The position numbers and the translations under genes were made by a program. From positions 5,526,001 through 5,590,000 of the forward strand of contig NC_135556.1 in assembly GCF_964340395.1 (NCBI RefSeq): a stretch of DNA of 64,000 nt, written 5' to 3'. The notes beneath the pieces were generated by a model, which was given only the letters and a program-made list of their open reading frames with translations, was not told where the DNA came from and searched no databases. Positions within the stretch are counted from its first letter, which is position 1. Every line of letters begins with the position of its first letter. The DNA is from Glandiceps talaboti (taxonomy: Eukaryota > Hemichordata > Enteropneusta > Spengelidae). This document shows positions 11,331-23,880 of the stretch, one piece after another.

Positions 11331-13016
11331 CAAACGTTTTGAAGGCCAGCAGTAAATGTAACTGGTTCCCTGACTAATTTAGTAGTTCCCCGCTTGTGGC
11401 TCATGATCAAAGTGAAATCGAAAATCAAAATGATAAATAGCTAAAACAAAAATAAGACATTCCTAGCCATAGTTCTCTTCAGCATGTTCAAATTTTATTT
11501 TACAAGACAAAAATAGTCATAGACGATACACCATGCCACATGTACAGTGAGTCTTCAGTACACGCACGGGACGGGAAGTTTTTTGAAAGACAACGAAAAT
11601 GCTTCGTGTCACTCTGTGGATGGTAATGAACGCAATCAAGAGAAAATCAAATAACGTGAGTACATAGTTTTCAAGGTGGCTGGTTATCAGACAAAACTAA
11701 AAAGCCCAAAGTGTAAAATAAGATATCTAGAAAATATTTGACGATTGCGCGGCAATCACGAGCGAAAGTGTTCTAGGTGAATTTAACCCTTGACCTATTT
11801 TCATAAGGACGTCGAAGGAAACGAGGTCAGTGTGACATCTCAAGCATGATCAACAACGTTTGCATGAGTGAGTACAACTAAATGTTGTCTAAACTTTAGT
11901 GGAAGAGAAATTCTGTTGATCAGACACAGACTATTTTCAAATTCTTACAACATCTTGACGATAAGAAGCAAATGTGACACTGACAGACAGGCTAGTCCGT
12001 CCGTACACCATACAGGAGGCACAAACATACCACATGTGCATCTGGTTGACTGCGATTGATTGTGATCACGTAATATTTAGCACTAACTTTATGCTGTTGC
12101 TTCCAAATATTATTGAACTGCAATCTTTCTAAACAAGTCATGGAAATTGCCAGAAACCTGATTATTTTATGACTGAATATGTCACGATCATAAATTCCCT
12201 TACTTTCAGTTAAATTTTCTGATGGGAAGCATTTAGTGTGAAATCTGATGAGCGACATTGATGGGTACAGTGACGTAATTCGTAAACAAATCTAACGTTG
12301 GTAACTTTTATTTTTGTAAATGGTCCTTAAATATCAAGTACACCTGTCTTCATAGCAAACAGAAATCTGAGGCCAAATTTTGCCACGAATGGATACATCA
12401 TTGACTCCACAATATAATAAGCACGGCAATAGCTCAAAAACCTGGCTCAAATTTTATAACACTCGCACAGCTCAGAGCGCCTGCAGGGTGTCGGAAAAAA
12501 TCGATTATCTTTTCAGTAAACTTTGCAACACTGTATTATCAAAATTTTGTACCTGTCAATGTACTGCTGCATACAATGTAGTAGAAATACTACTACTAAA
12601 CACTTCATGGAATATTTGTAACAGTATGTTGTGAAAGTCTACGATGATTTGAAAACAGCAGTGGTTTCGGAATAATATTACAAATATTGTGAGACGCATT
12701 GCAAATATTGTTTTCAGGGAATGTCATCAGCAACTTTATAAATCATTACAGAACAATGTATTTGTCTGTACCTTGCTCGGTCGTGATGCGAGCTGTTCAG
12801 ACAAATACCGGGGGGGGGGGGGGGGGCGGCCTCCTCTCACACAGTTAGGGGTTGGTCGATGGTAGATGGCGCCCCGTCACGGCGTACCTTACAGACTAAG
12901 CTAATATATGCTCAAACGGATGCATTTTATTGACAATAGGACCAAAAGGCACCATTCCTCTAAATTGTTTCTCAGACAATGCATTATTATTATATACTTT
13001 TTAAACCCCTTCACTT

Positions 13017-13081
<65 letters not shown>

Positions 13082-14181
13082 TGACCTACATACCCACTAT
13101 AATGCCCGTTGAACTTTTTTGCTCTTATACACTTCAATTCAAGACCCTTGTATGATAACAGCCAATTCTTACTAGTAAATGCATGCACTTTCCATCAACT
13201 GGTCTCCCCCCCCCCCCCCCCCCATAGCAGTGAGAATAAGGTCCCAGACACATCTTGATTGAACCATGGCTCGACCGGGCGTGGTTTCCAATCCTCTCTC
13301 ATTGCTTCTAACTTACTGTCTGTTAGTTACACCTATAGAGGAGGGCCTCTCACATGGGAGGAGCAAAATCCATCCCAATCAAGGCCTTCACGCTTTTGAA
13401 TTATAGAATGATCCGTAGGTTTGCACGGATCCACTGAACAAGCTACCTTTGTAATTGCTAGATCTAGACCACAATAAATACCACATTCAGTTTACGTTCA
13501 CAAAAAAATGAATATTATGCTATAAAAGATATACTCCAGCTGTTCTTATATCATAATTACGCAATGGAATTCTACTCAACAAATTTTTCTTTACTCAGAT
13601 TTCCCATTAATGTCCAAAGGTAGTGAGACTAGCCTTTATGTATACTGTGGACTCAGTGTTATTAAGACTGCATTATCACAGTCGCATATATGGTGCACAA
13701 ACACAGATTAGTTCGTGATAAGGTATTGCCTCATATCACACTTGCTGCTGAACACAGACATCCTTTCATGTATGATCACCATGTGATAAACAATTCTCCT
13801 TCATCCTTACATTCCCAACAAATTTGTTTGTTTTACCAAATTCTTTTTTCCCAAATCACGCGATCATTTTTAACTGAAAAATTTCTAATCTACACACCCT
13901 AAGTAATGTCCCCCACCAATACCCAGGCAAGTCGATCTGGCGGTATTTGACATTTACTCATCTCCACACACACACACACACACACATACACACACACTCA
14001 TATACACAGAGATTTTGCTATTTCTACAGCACTACTCAACTACAGTACAGCAGTGTTACAATATATTTTCTGGATTTTCCGAATTTAATAATGTTGTTCT
14101 TCGTCAATCATCAAAGTCGTGAATCAAGACAAGAAGTTGCTGATAGTAAAATGTTGAGTTTTCATCGAACCCTTGTCTTAC
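11331..14181. other. No gene recognised; simple repeats
   Basis: The stretch contains a G run (about 12,810-12,827), an (AAT)n tract (about 13,017-13,081), a C run (about 13,205-13,224) and a (CA)n tract (about 13,968-13,999). The leucine-rich minus-strand frame here is only the translated trinucleotide repeat. Confidence 0.45.
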
Positions 14182-14280
14182 TTCCACTGACTCCTTGTCA
14201 AAGTAAACAGAGGGTGAACCATTGAACAAAACTTCTGTATTTGTTAGCTGTTGTGGTGATTTCTTCTGGCGGCCGGACAT
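14182..14280 (-). CDS. Possible first coding exon, unknown product
   Basis: On the minus strand an ATG at 14,280 with A at -3 opens exactly 33 codons, ending at a good donor (GTGGAA then GTAAGA) in phase 0. It begins MSGRQKKSPQQLTNTEVLFN. A possible 5' UTR acceptor (TATTTCCAG) lies 38 bases upstream, giving a UTR piece 14,281-14,318. The composition is ordinary for a protein start. The frame is not recognised and no downstream exon was found at lower coordinates. Confidence 0.25.
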
Positions 14281-14318
14281 TTTTGCTTCTTTCGATTATG
14301 TCGCTTATCGTCTGAATC

Positions 14319-16826
14319 CTGGAAATAGATGCAGATCTCCACATCTCCAAATTTTTTATGAGACGTTTCTGTAATATAAATGGCACCTCGAAGTTTTGCT
14401 GTAAACAAACCCACCCAACAAACATGCTACGTCAACTGGTTTTAGAATTTAATGTAACAAATGTCAAATGCAACGCATAGCAGCTTATAAATAGAAAATG
14501 AACAGTTGACAACAACTATTGATGATGTCTTCTTTGAAGAATTTACCGTTCACAGGTGGGATTGAACATGTCATACAAATGTATGGGGGAATTTGGACTC
14601 AGAAGTGTTAACGTTTTTGAAGAATTGAAAAACAAACTGTTAATTCTATTGATAACATTGCCTATACAATGCAAAAGGTTCAATTTGCCTAGAGTACGTG
14701 GATCCTACAACTTGAAGATGTTTCAACAAGTAATCGCGACTTGCTGTGTAATGTTGTGATGAGTAGAAAAACATATGTCGTCCAAATAGTACCTCGGTTT
14801 GAGGCAATCCATCTCGGTTCAACTCTATAGCTTTACCTGTTTAGAAGCAATGGCGATTAACATTGTATTAATTTTCATCAAGGACATAGAAAATTAAACT
14901 GAAATTTAACAAATACCATCTTTTTAATGAATAGACTTCGCTGTGTTACATAACTGGACTGATACCATACAAACACAATAACTTGTGAATATGTTTACAT
15001 TCACAAGCGAGCCTTTGCTCTAACGAAGACTACATATTACATTTAATTCGTGTACTACCAATGCCAACCATGGTGTGTGACTGAGCTTCTTTGATACAAC
15101 AAACTAGACATGCTAACCAGTCAATGATACCAATATTGATGTCTGGATATCCTTCACGTGCCAAGGTATGAGGCAAATAAAATTGCAGAAGAGACTGAAT
15201 TTAGCAACCAATGAACCGTAATTATATACGATCTCTAGAATACAGTCATTCACATTTTTAGTCTTCAAGAGTCCGTTCACAAGGCTAACTTTCCACTTCG
15301 TGATGAAGATGTCTACCTATTTTGATATTGTTTCCCATCATCCTTTTTTACACAAGTACCAAGACAAAAATGGTTTGAATTCCTTTAATGTTTCAAGCTG
15401 CAAAGAACCACTCAAAATATATTGGGTATGCTTTCATGCATTTTCACTGAGTTTACGTGGAATTTGGTAATATCAAATACTTTCTATGTCCAGCTGGAAA
15501 GGGCTTAGTGCCCTACTGATTCAGAATTGTTATCCCATCCTTCTTGCGACTTATGTAAGAAGTATTTGCGTGTTCCCCTGTTTTTTTCCGATTTCTTTTG
15601 CTATCTTCATCCTTGGCCATTTCATGGATAACATAAATAACATAAGTCTGGAAACTAAATCCAAGTTGTTCAACGGTCATGAAAAAATGCTTATTATTAG
15701 CATTATTGAAGAAAGGGTAATAATTTTGTCCACTCTTCTCCTTGAAATAATGCATTACAGATGTCTTTAGGCATGCAATGTTACTTGTCTCCTTCCATAT
15801 GATATCTTTCCTAATCATGCACGTAAAATATGTCGAATTGTTGTGTGCGCATTTCATCTGCCTATGATAAAATAGTCATTTTGTTTTAAAACCGTTTTAA
15901 AACCTTGCTAGACTAACTGACACAAAGCTAAGATGATAAAATTGTCCCGGGCAGTATAAGGTTGAAATAATGATGGCAAACAGTTAAATGGTGATAAAAC
16001 GTTGTTCAGCTGAAGATATAATATTTTGAACAATAATTATACCTTTCATGGACACACATTTTGGACGCACTAAGGTAACAAAAAATCACAAAAAATGACC
16101 ATTAATTTAATTTTGTCTTAGTCTTTTACTTCCACTTGACCGTATTTTCTTTGATATGAGAGCGACGTAGAATTTTTTTTGCATTTTCAAATTCCACATT
16201 TATAAAATCCCTCAAACTGCAAAGTTTCATTAAATTAACACAACTCTAGATGAGATTGTGTAGACATTCAGAAGTTGACGTTCTCCTTGTCTCTGCTTCT
16301 CCAAATCTAGATGTCACTTTGTGTTGTCATGAAAATCTTCACAAATCATTACTTAGATTATAAATTCTTACATTGTGATAATTGAAACGTTATCGAAATT
16401 CTTTTAGCATCATTATTCAATTGCTTACAATATTTACTTCTGTAAGGACATTTCGTGAGTATTGCCGACTTCTGCTGATTTCTTACCATGGAAACAAGTA
16501 CGGTTAACCCTGTTTTTAAAAACATCGAAATGGAAATACAATACTGCTTTACTATGTGCATCTCTTCCAAAGCAGAATTTCCTATGTCACCTACATTCAT
16601 ACTATTGCTTGTCAGCAGACTTTGTTCTCCGTTTCAAAGTTAAAGATGTTGGCAGATGTATCATACTTTCACACGGGAATGGGTTCTTATATTAACACAA
16701 AACTACATGATTTTCAAGAATTGATGAGGCTCTATGTAACGTGTCCAATAAATTGAAATATATACGAAAAAGACGACCCATAAAAATAACAAACAAAAAC
16801 AAGTCAAACCTGTTTACTCAGCAGAA
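14319..16826. other. Upstream region of the main gene; no exon recognised
   Basis: AT-rich sequence with many short unsupported frames. A 5' UTR exon or promoter must lie here or further upstream, but no TATA or initiator arrangement could be called. A TTTACTCAG acceptor-like site at 16,814-16,822, just before the start codon, could end a 5' UTR intron. Confidence 0.35.
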
Positions 16827-18219
16827 ATGGCGTACTCTGCGGATGCCCATGTGGGACGTAATCAAGGACCCTACCAAATGCCCAATACATCATCCGAACA
16901 AGATTCAGGCTTGCAGAATGAAGTTGAACAGATACTGAGCAATCCGACAACTCGTACGAGCAGGTTTCAGGCGTCTGACAATGGAAAAGTAGGGGCGTTG
17001 TTCGTATATCCTCTGTGGGACACAAACAATTGTGGCCTGCCTCTTTTTCACAGACTTCTTGTGAAAAGATTCTGTGAAAAACGCTGTGATATTTTCAATG
17101 TATACTCAATGGTCCTCAGTTTTGACGTTGACGACACTCAGAAAAACGATGCCAAAGCAGCCGGTGTTGATCTGATTCCTGCAACAAGACAGAGGGGCGT
17201 AAGCGTATCAGATGATTTAACCAGTGCTGATCGGATGTTATTATACCATGAGGTATATTACCCAGATCTTGTGAAAATACCCCGAGTAAGGTATGTAGTC
17301 GGCTATGCCCCAATGACTGCTGATGCTGCCATACGAATTCGTGAAAATATATTTCCCACTGCAAAATTAGGTTTAGTCAACCATTGTCTCCCAGAGAATC
17401 AATGTTTATCATTTACCATGCCTAACCAACTCCACAGAAGGATGCTAAGTATGGCCAGTGCAGCAGACCTGTTATTTTCTATAGGCCCTAAAACATTCGA
17501 ATTCTTTGAGAATGCTTACAGGGCTAAAGTTAATGGAAAGCGGTTGCTGGAAATACCACACGAAAAACTTCTACCAACCTTTGATTCCTTCTTCTTCCAA
17601 GAGCAAGCTATATTGAAAGATAAGATATACCAATACGTCATACTTACCTATGGGGAATTGGATTCAGAGGAGTCGTTGAAGGATTGCAAACACATTTTTG
17701 ATTCTATTAAAAAAGTTGCCTCTTCGCAATCAAAGTGTCCAGCATGGAGCCTTCAAGGTGTTTCAATGATTAATCCTCATTTGCTGCGAGAAACCTTTCT
17801 GGCGGGAAATTCTGTATTGCCGCTCATGCCCTACCCAGGTCACAACTATTTAGATGTAGTTGAGCAAATTTGTCAATCCCATCTTTGTATAGCTCCACCT
17901 TGTTATCAAGATTACAGCTTCCACGGTTTAGAAGCAATGGCAATTGGAATACCATTAGTTTCCTTCAAGTGAACACATGTCGCAGAATTCATTGAAAAAT
18001 ATTTTCCAGAATACTCTGCATCCTGTGTTACAAGCATGGAGCAATGTTACGAGAAGATACTGAACGTGCTGATGAATCTAGAGGATTCCTTCAATAAAGC
18101 ATCATGTCTGAAGAAATCATTCTTGGACAGCAAAGACGTAAGCGACAGTTATGACAAGTTTGCTGCATTACTGACTATTGATACTGATGGACAATATGGA
18201 GAGACATCTTTTTCGAACG
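16827..18219 (+). CDS. GT-B/GT4-like glycosyltransferase domain exon (interrupted by one stop)
   Basis: The ATG has a good context (GAAATGG). After about 50 polar residues, the strand-loop-helix LFVYPLWDTNNCGLPLFHRL begins a GT-B fold. VVGYAPMTADAA and KLGLVNHCLPENQ follow, then ADLLFSIGPKTFEFF, as in glycosyltransferase-like domains I recall from lancelet proteins. The C-terminal donor-site helix reads CYQDYSFHGLEAMAIGIPLV. The first Glu of the GT4 E-x7-E motif is Gln here, so catalysis may be lost. TGA at 17,970 stops the frame after 381 residues, but the same frame continues open for 82 codons (THVAEFIEKYFPEY and on) to the donor AACG/GTGAGT, leaving phase 1. This implies a recent nonsense change, a polymorphism or an error. 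Domain call is good; enzymatic activity is doubtful. Confidence 0.72.
17970..17972 (+). other. In-frame TGA inside the glycosyltransferase-like exon
   Basis: The stop falls between IPLVSFK and THVAEFIEKYF, two halves of a continuous family-like segment. No selenocysteine-type structure is evident downstream and no splice pair can remove it without damage. Confidence 0.7.
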
Positions 18220-18581
18220 GTGAGTACATACTGTGTTTTATGCTACATCTTTCATAGATTTGATCTTATGAAGAAAAGGTCGACCGACATATATATCTCT
18301 GCACACTTACGACTTTGTCAGACCCATGATGGAAAAAAATTACACTTGCTCTTATAATACCACTGTTGCATATAATTTGATGACGATGTATGGTTAGTAA
18401 AATCTTTTTGAAATTTCCCTATCATAGCTTACTAAGTGCAACCGCATTCAGAAAAGCGCTGAATTAGGGTATCGTTTGTTACTGTACAGTATTATATCAG
18501 CTGTGTCTTTGGCGACTTTTGCTTAAATTTATTTGTCACAAGTAATTCTACTATTAAGCTGTCTAACAATAGTATTCTCAA

Positions 18582-18582
<1 letters not shown>

Positions 18583-18635
<53 letters not shown>

Positions 18636-18654
18636 CAGTAGAAGCAGTAGTAGT

Positions 18655-18722
<68 letters not shown>

Positions 18723-18780
18723 GAGCAGCAGCAGTAGAAGCAGTAGTAGTAGTAGTAGCAGCAGCAGTAGGAGCAGCAGC

Positions 18781-18815
<35 letters not shown>

Positions 18816-18840
18816 CTGTGGTGGTGGTGGTGGTGGTTAT
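18583..18840 (+). repeat. (AGT)n microsatellite with AGC variants
   Basis: About 255 bases of AGT repeats with scattered AGC interruptions, grading into GGT. It lies in the intron after the glycosyltransferase-like exon. The valine/alanine-rich frame across it is an artefact. Confidence 0.9.
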
Positions 18841-18917
18841 TGTTGTTGGTTTTGGGTTTGAGTTGCTTTTTGATGCGTCGGTTTTATTTTATAGTTATTA
18901 ATAGTTGTTTTACATTC

Positions 18918-19460
18918 CTTACCTTATGTAAGGAAGGTTTTTATACTAGGGTTGAAAAGATATTAATGAATATTAATGAGCTGTTTGCATAATTAATGAT
19001 TGTCAGTAATTAGGCTATATCTTAAGAATGCATGTTTCAAATTTAATGTAATTTGGTACATACGTAAAACAAAAAAGGGGCACATTTCCTGAAAAGCTAG
19101 GTGATGGTAAATGAGTCATTTGCATAACTAATGATTTTCAGTAATAAGGCTATATATGAAGAATGCATAATTCAAATTCAATATATTTTGGTGCACACAT
19201 TCACAATACCAGGATGCACATGTCTCGTAACTAAACTTATTGATGTAATGTGTAGTATTAATGAGTTATTTGAATAATTGATTATTTGATTAGGCTATAT
19301 CTTCATAATGCATGCTACAAACTCAACATAATTTGCTACAAACAATAACAAAGAGCACAGATTCTAAGACGCTTTGTGATTTTCGGTAAATAGGCTATCA
19401 TGAAAAAAGGTTACTTCAAATTCAATACAATTTGGTGCATACTTCAAACATAACTTATCA
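18918..19460 (+). repeat. R5 repeat with recurring ATTTGCATAA motif
   Basis: About three diverged internal units each carry TTTGCATAA followed by TAATGA, then TCAGTAAT and AGGCTATAT. A relative lies at 53,306-53,680. It begins with CCTTACCTTATGTAAGGAAGG, part of which is an inverted repeat. Confidence 0.55.
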
Positions 19461-19498
19461 CATATGTTATGTTGCATTATAATAATTATTGTGTGTAG

Positions 19499-19955
19499 GA
19501 ACGAAAGCCTGACGACTTTGCTCTTATTCCGTTTAATTCTGGTATTGATACAGTTATATCAGACCTTGAAGTTGCGATAGCTATACAAGAAGTAGGCGAT
19601 GATGTGCTGAATTTACCAGCTAATACCATGAGTGAGATCAAGGACGAGTATAGGAGACTGTGCATTGAAGTGCTGGATGACATAGAGCAGTTGCTAACGA
19701 TTTGCTGCGAGTCATATGCAGAATTATCACACGCAGAAGAGGGATCACTGAAATTGCTTCTGAAGTTTACCTGCCTTCAGAACCTGTATCGATTTCGTGG
19801 AAGGTGCCGTTCAAATACATTCGCCAAGTCTTTGGAGCCATTATTAGTTTCTGATCAGATGAGACAGACGGCTATAGATAGAGGTGGAAAACTACAGCTA
19901 CTGGCCACGTATGATGACGAGAACTTTAAATGTATCGAAGAGTACTTCATCAACC
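19499..19955 (+). CDS. TRADD-N-like domain exon
   Basis: The open frame runs 152 codons plus one base to the donor AACC/GTAAGT, phase 1. The N-terminal half is helical and charged (MSEIKDEYRRLCIEVLDDIE). The C-terminal half, EEGSLKLLLKFTCLQNLYRF then LEPLLVSDQM and EEYFINR, has the order of the TRADD-N fold: a Gly-Ser-hydrophobic strand, a Leu-Tyr/Trp helix, a 'LLVSD' linker and a final 'E-Y/F' helix. That family joins death-related adaptors in animals. Two starts are possible. The acceptor GTGTGTAG at 19,498 gives phase 0 and does not match the upstream phase-1 donor. The acceptor TATATCAG at 19,562 gives an exon from 19,563 that matches phase 1 directly. The phase-1 end fits the A exons downstream. 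Confidence 0.6.
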
Positions 19956-20329
19956 GTAAGTTTGAAAGTTACCTTGAAAAGGCCAGTAAGAATGAGCGAG
20001 GCACATCGGAAATAATACTTTATCTACACACTGTTGTATCGTTTACATAACATATGGATGTCATATGGATGAGAAATTGGTATTTTTACTACTTAAGAAA
20101 CACTGTGAAACAACATAGACCACAGTCCGTGTGTGTAATTCTATATATTGCAAGCAACTAAAGAAATGTGTAAAAGTTTGTTATTGTACTAATGCCGCGG
20201 TGGTTGTCTTTAAGGAAAAGGTTTTGTGAACTTCAAAGTACGTTTATTGACGCAGTATATACAAGCAGTTACCAAGCCTTACCGGTCACGTTTCTTTGCC
20301 TCCTTTGCTCCATTCATCCTCAGTGTAGA

Positions 20330-20935
20330 CCGTAATAACATACAGACGAAAATCTATTGTTATGAAAATAAAATGCTACTAATAAATCAACGAAAGCCTT
20401 GTTAATCTATTGACAATATTTAACATCGACGAAAGTGGAGGTTACAACCAAAGCAGACGAAAATCTGTTGTTATGCAAATACAATGCGACGTATAAAGCG
20501 GCGAGAACCTCATTAATCTAGTGATAATACTAACTCCAACGAAAGTGAATGTATGCAAATTTTAGAACGAATGCAGACGAAATAAAAATGTATTCTTAGC
20601 CTTCGAAAATGAACCCATGCACATTTTAAAACGAACGTGGACAAAATGCATTGTCATGCAAATACAATGCAACGGAAAGATCGACGAATACCTCATTAAT
20701 TCATTGACAATAATTAAAAATATCTAACGTCGACAAAAGTGAAAGTCAGTCTTATGCAAATTTTACAAGGAACACAGACGAAAATGTATATTAAGTCAAT
20801 GAAAATAAACATATCCATATTTTAAAAGAACATGGACGAAATCCATTGTTATGCATTACAACATACAAATCGACTAAAACGTCATTGTCAGTATTGACAA
20901 TGTATAACATCTTTTACGAAAGTTGACTTAGGCCA
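20330..20935 (+). repeat. Degenerate tandem repeat, about 110-135 base unit
   Basis: Units recur near 20,343, 20,455, 20,576, 20,638, 20,774 and 20,832, sharing AGACGAAAATC or its variants, TTGTTATGCAAATAC and CTCATTAAT. Spacing is irregular, so the array is old. It is intronic to the main gene model. Confidence 0.55.
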
Positions 20936-23199
20936 GGAAAAAAAAGCTGTTCAACCTACCCATATTTTTGGCATTTCAATTTTTTTTTTGGTGATGGGCA
21001 AAATATCCTCATGCTGGCTTTGCATGTCAGTGAAATGCACACTTTGTTTCAAAATTAAGAGAATTTCTTTATATTTTCTCAATAGTACATGTAACAATAT
21101 GCATTTGAGTCAATTCCAAATTCAATGAAATTATGTACTATCAGTGGTTTACTTGGCTCTGATAAGCATGAATTAAGATAAAATTAAACTGTTGCATATC
21201 CAATATTCACTAAACGAAATGAGCAAAACTTTATGACCATGGGAAGGGCAGTCATTGGGCCATCAAAAGTCTGATAGTCTGAAAGTCTTCAAATGTTTTA
21301 CTCTTTCTTTATTTATATTCATTGGAATCAAATTTAAGTTCAGGAGAAGTCATTTACCACATCTGCAAACTATCTTTTAGCTTTGCCACAACAAAATACA
21401 CTTCATAGCCAGATAAAATGTACTGCATGTCATAATTGTCTCTCAATTCTGGTATTTTAAAACCACATTCAAGCTTTGTAAGACTTTAAATTATGTTTTT
21501 TGTTTGATATTTTATGCCTCTTAAATGGCCTCCTATATTGTCTTATTTTCAAAAAAGTTTGCATTTTTGAGGATGTATCCTTCCAATCAGTAGCAATCAC
21601 GGTAATAATTGTCTTTCTCCCAAAACAAGATGGAAGGTGGCTGACTAAGTACCTCCCTACATAGGTCAGAGCTAATTATGAGACATCTCCTTACAAGTAC
21701 CCATGTGAAATGCACATCCTTTGTCAAGTAATATCATTTGGACTGTTATTGTAGTTGATTATCACTTATTTTTAATGCATCATTGTACCTGTGCTACCAT
21801 ATATAATTTTATATCTGCTCTTTAGTGTAGGGGACAGAAGGAGTGGCTAAAATAATTGTGGAGTTTCATTTAGCGCGTCTTAACATATTTTGAGATTGTG
21901 TACATTTCGTAACTAGAGCTGATGGAAATCTATTGCCATACAGACAAATTGCAAGAGATTAAAATCAAAATGAATGAATAAGTACAATGTAAACTCAACT
22001 TCAAATGTTTTGCCATCATTACATGTGGTTTGTTTTTACATCAATTATAAAAAAATCGACCTACCTACCCTATGTGTCGGGTTATGTTGCCCGTTGAACA
22101 GCTTTTTTTTTGGCCTTATGGCAATTAACGTGAGAAAGAATAAGTAAAGCATGGAAGTATAATACTTCCATGAGTAAAGTAAAGGTAAAATTTTGGCTGC
22201 ATAACTGTGTTGCTCGACTACGTTGAGGTGAGGGGGCGGCTCCAAGTTCGTCGAATTCGAAGTATAACTTTGTTATACTACTTTTCCTTTCTAGTTGAGC
22301 TTGGGAAAAAATAAAGGTTGCCATAAAAGTCTCCCACCAAATGCATGTGATCTACACGGAGCATCAACATTACTATCAGATAAAACAAACAGTTCTTCAT
22401 TTATGACATAAATGAACATAAATTATGTTTTGAAAGTAGCCATGCTAGACGTCACAACTTGCAAATGAAAGTCGACATCGATGTTCAATATTTCCTCCAA
22501 TATTTCGACCTTTTATTTTGATGTGACGCTTTGACCCAGCCCTTGATTCCACAATTATTTAATTATTCAACGTTTATGTCTCTGAAATTGGAGTGAGCAA
22601 AGTCAGTAGATGACGGATCAATACGTCGCATTCGTTTAAAAATTGTCATTTCAAAGTATACATATTTTACTGCCATATTGACTGTAGGAATAATATACTA
22701 ATTGCTGTTTCCCTTGTGAATGTCATACTTTTAAATCCAACAAGTTTATGTTATTTTAATGATGGTTTACTTCATACTTAAATATTTTAACGGATATCTC
22801 ATCGCATTAATTTACCTGCCAACTTCACACAACGTTAACTAATGACGTCAGAATTTTATCAGATAGAGATAACACCTGTTTCTAAAACCTCTGGGGACAT
22901 AGTATAGTGTCTGAGCCAAACAATTTCAAATTGACAGCTCATGAAAATTATTTTGATAGGCGAAATATAGAGATTTACATATGGAGTTGCAGATGGTTAT
23001 AACGATATTAAATATTTTTTAACAGACTAATGAGTCTACATTGTTGTTTAGGTCGTGTCCATTCATATCTACGTCCATATCTGTATAACGAGGGAGCCGT
23101 TGTTAATAATATACAAACATTTCAATATCTTATGTTCTAATAGGGTTACCAATTCATGATTTCATGAACAGCTAGCTTGGCGTCGTGATACCAATCTTA
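20936..23199. other. Intronic; repeat fragments, no exon recognised
   Basis: An R4 fragment (about 20,936-21,010, AAGCTGTTCAACCTACCCAT) matches part of the 4.5-kb units near 39,345. An R3 fragment lies at about 21,830-22,130, sharing GTTGCCCGTTGA with 29,815. No phase-1 exon with a donor was found here, though one could be missed. Confidence 0.4.
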
Positions 23200-23880
23200 G
23201 AGATATGGTGGTCCATATAGAACAACATCTAGATTGTCGGTTCATTGCCACGCGATCGTACTCGATGTGGTACACGTCGTTTATTAATACTAATCGTGTT
23301 TTTGGCCCTAAGAACAGTGCGGCTGTTACGAGTAGATTTACTTACATCAGTACTAACGTAGTGTATCGCATTACATGCCAGAAACGTGGGTTTTTTTGTA
23401 TATAGGCTCGACTGTATGTCGTTTTGTGATCGTTTCGTGGAATATCTCCGTCAAGTACCAGACAAAAGAATCGTAAATATCCCGTATGTATGCATTTTAT
23501 TACGAACAATCATAGTGTATCAGATATGTCTATTTCAGGAATTGTAATATAACGTTTCTGGTGACGAGGATCGATTGAGGTTGAAAGTGGGGGGGGGGGG
23601 GTCATTTTCCGTCTCGGAACACTGGAACCCCATGTAATTAATAGATAATTTACACCATTCCCCAATATCTGACTACGCTTATTCTATCTTTAGGCGTGTT
23701 CTATACTATGTTATTTTAAAAGTTTTTAGTCTACCTCACCGTTGATAAATACTCGCGCGGTAGTCGTTCTATTCTTTAACATTTAGATGTATGGTCGGGT
23801 GATTACCTGCTATATGTCGTGCCTTGATGCCCTTGATAAAGAATTTTGATTCGAAATGTCGGATTGCTTTTATTTATTCG
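23200..23880 (+). pseudogene. GIY-YIG-containing retroelement fragment with 3' tail
   Basis: Across frames, SRFTYISTNVVYRITCQK, then YIGSTVCRF, DRFVEYLRQV, then MSISGIVI and IFRLGTLEPHVINR follow the order of the GIY-YIG nuclease domain at the C-terminus of reverse-transcriptase retroelements (VVY.I.C.KC...YIG, R..EH, then L.F.LGTL.P.G.N). It then runs into CTTGATAAAGAATTTTGATT and CGAAATGTCGG, the typical downstream tail. Stops and frame changes show it is inactive. It lies in the intron between exon 2 and exon A1. Confidence 0.6.

Noticed and set aside
17960-17995. Removal of the TGA by a tiny intron (GTGAAC to CGCAG)
   Set aside because: It would be about 20 bases long, far below the minimum intron size in animals.
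18533-18901. Valine/alanine-rich 122-residue frame
   Set aside because: It is the translation of the (AGT)n microsatellite.
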